Source of the DNA: Desulfotomaculum sp.
GTDB lineage: Bacteria > Bacillota > Desulfotomaculia > Desulfotomaculales > Nap2-2B
Length of the DNA stretch: 5,887 nucleotides
Reading direction: 5' to 3'
NCBI GenBank assembly: GCA_003445555.1
Contig: DMDI01000263.1
Coordinates: 1 to 5,887 of the forward strand
How positions within the stretch are numbered: position 1 is the first letter of the stretch; every line of letters starts with the position of its first letter. The position numbers were made by a program, and so were the translations under genes. Below the pieces are notes generated by a model. That model was not told the origin of the DNA, ran no database searches, and saw nothing but the letters and a program-made list of their open reading frames with translations. Of the stretch, positions 5,275 through 5,887 are shown one piece after another.

Positions 5275-5828
5275 TGAAGGTGAATAATACGCCTATAAAT
5301 CAGCAAATAGTTTTAAGCGGGGCCGGAGGGCAGGGACTGGGCACAGGCGGTAAAATTTTAGCCGAAGCGGCAATTTTTCAGGGATTAAACGCCGCCCAGA
5401 GTCAGACGTATGGTGCGCAGGCCCGGGGAGGGGCAAGTTACACGGAAGTGATTATCAGTTCCGGGGGAATTTTTTATCCTTTGGCGGAAAGGGCAGATTT
5501 GCTCTTAACCTTAACTCAGCCGGCTTATCATAAATATAAACCTCTTTTAGCCCGACAGGGAATTGTTATTTATGATCTGAATTACGTTCAACCAGAACCG
5601 GATAGCAAAACCTATGGCTTTAATATGCTTAAGTATATGCGGGAAAGAAAAAATGAAAAAAGCGTAACCATCTTTGCCCTGGGGGTTATGGCCACCCATT
5701 GGCTGCCGGTAAAAAAAGAATTTATATTAGCGGCGATTGAAAGCAACTTTGCCGAAAATGTAGCCGCAATCAACAAGCAATACTTTTTAGCCGGCTTTGA
5801 TATAGCCAGAGAATTTTTTGTATTCTAG
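5274..5828 (+). CDS. korC: 2-oxoglutarate (2-oxoacid):ferredoxin oxidoreductase, gamma subunit
   Basis: A 184-residue gamma chain. The glycine-rich GAGGQGLGTGGKILAEAA (16-33) and QTYGAQARGGASYTEVIIS (44-62) are hallmark segments of the family; GALGVMATHW-type residues (FALGVMATHW, 134-143) and the C-terminal NKQYFLAGFDIA (167-178) also fit. It forms the CoA-binding/structural domain that completes the alpha-beta-gamma-delta heterotetramer. The ATG at 5274 overlaps the korB TAA by one base and no independent strong Shine-Dalgarno is seen, so translation is probably coupled to korB. It is full length for the family. No clear terminator follows before the window ends. Confidence 0.91.
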   Translation: MKVNNTPINQQIVLSGAGGQGLGTGGKILAEAAIFQGLNAAQSQTYGAQARGGASYTEVIISSGGIFYPLAERADLLLTLTQPAYHKYKPLLARQGIVIYDLNYVQPEPDSKTYGFNMLKYMRERKNEKSVTIFALGVMATHWLPVKKEFILAAIESNFAENVAAINKQYFLAGFDIAREFFVF

Positions 5829-5856
5829 TGTTTTCAAGTAGGTATTCTAGGCGGGC

Positions 5857-5887
5857 TGACCCCCTAAAAATGGACAATTAGTCTTTG
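5857..5887. mobile_element. Possible terminal end of an IS3-like insertion sequence (partial, tentative)
   Basis: Immediately after korC and a 28-base spacer, the sequence begins TGACCCCCTAAAAATGGACA (5857-5876). A TGAcc...cccc-aaaa-tGGACA end resembles, from memory, the terminal inverted repeats of several IS3-family elements, which start with TG and carry a TGGACA-like motif. The window ends 11 bases later, so neither a transposase nor the opposite inverted repeat can be seen. It could equally be ordinary intergenic DNA. Confidence 0.35.

Noticed and set aside
5848..5866. GCGGG/CCCCC hairpin as the kor operon terminator
   Set aside because: The stem has only three continuous pairs before a mismatch, and A residues rather than a T tract follow it.
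1..5887. CRISPR array or tandem repeat cluster
   Set aside because: No regularly spaced repeats were seen; the only repeats are 8-10 base A/T-rich matches.

Overview
The window reads as chromosomal DNA from an anaerobic, probably Gram-positive (Clostridia / Peptococcaceae-like) bacterium. The supporting evidence is a textbook sigma-A promoter, strong AGGAGG-type ribosome binding sites, a cobalamin riboswitch with a rho-independent terminator, an oxygen-sensitive radical SAM enzyme and a ferredoxin-dependent 2-oxoacid oxidoreductase operon. All protein genes are on the + strand. The lineage is an inference; no phylogenetic marker is complete here.

Region 1 (1-110): the 3' part of a tRNA-Cys(GCA) with encoded CCA, followed by a rho-independent terminator. 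Region 2 (229-2085): a perfect -35/-10 promoter, a cobalamin (B12) riboswitch aptamer, a competing anti-terminator/terminator pair, then a 35-residue peptide gene overlapping by one base a radical SAM/SPASM peptide-modifying enzyme. This matches, from memory, the precursor/maturase pair named CbpA/CbpB. The natural product and its function are not known to me. It is the most interesting part of the window: a probable ribosomally made, radical-SAM-modified peptide whose synthesis is gated by cobalamin, although the enzyme itself has no B12-binding domain.

Region 3 (2086-3005): a gene-poor stretch of about 350 bases containing the decayed start of a FAD-dependent oxidoreductase (a Rossmann dinucleotide-binding motif, one frameshift near the start and a truncation after about 45 codons). 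It abuts an intact HD-superfamily hydrolase gene that starts with GTG.

Region 4 (3103-5828): a compact four-gene operon, ferredoxin-alpha-beta-gamma, in the same order as the oorDABC 2-oxoglutarate:ferredoxin oxidoreductase genes of epsilonproteobacteria. Together the subunits would interconvert 2-oxoglutarate and succinyl-CoA using ferredoxin, as in the incomplete or reductive TCA cycle of anaerobes. The last 31 bases may be the end of an IS3-like insertion sequence, but no transposase is visible.
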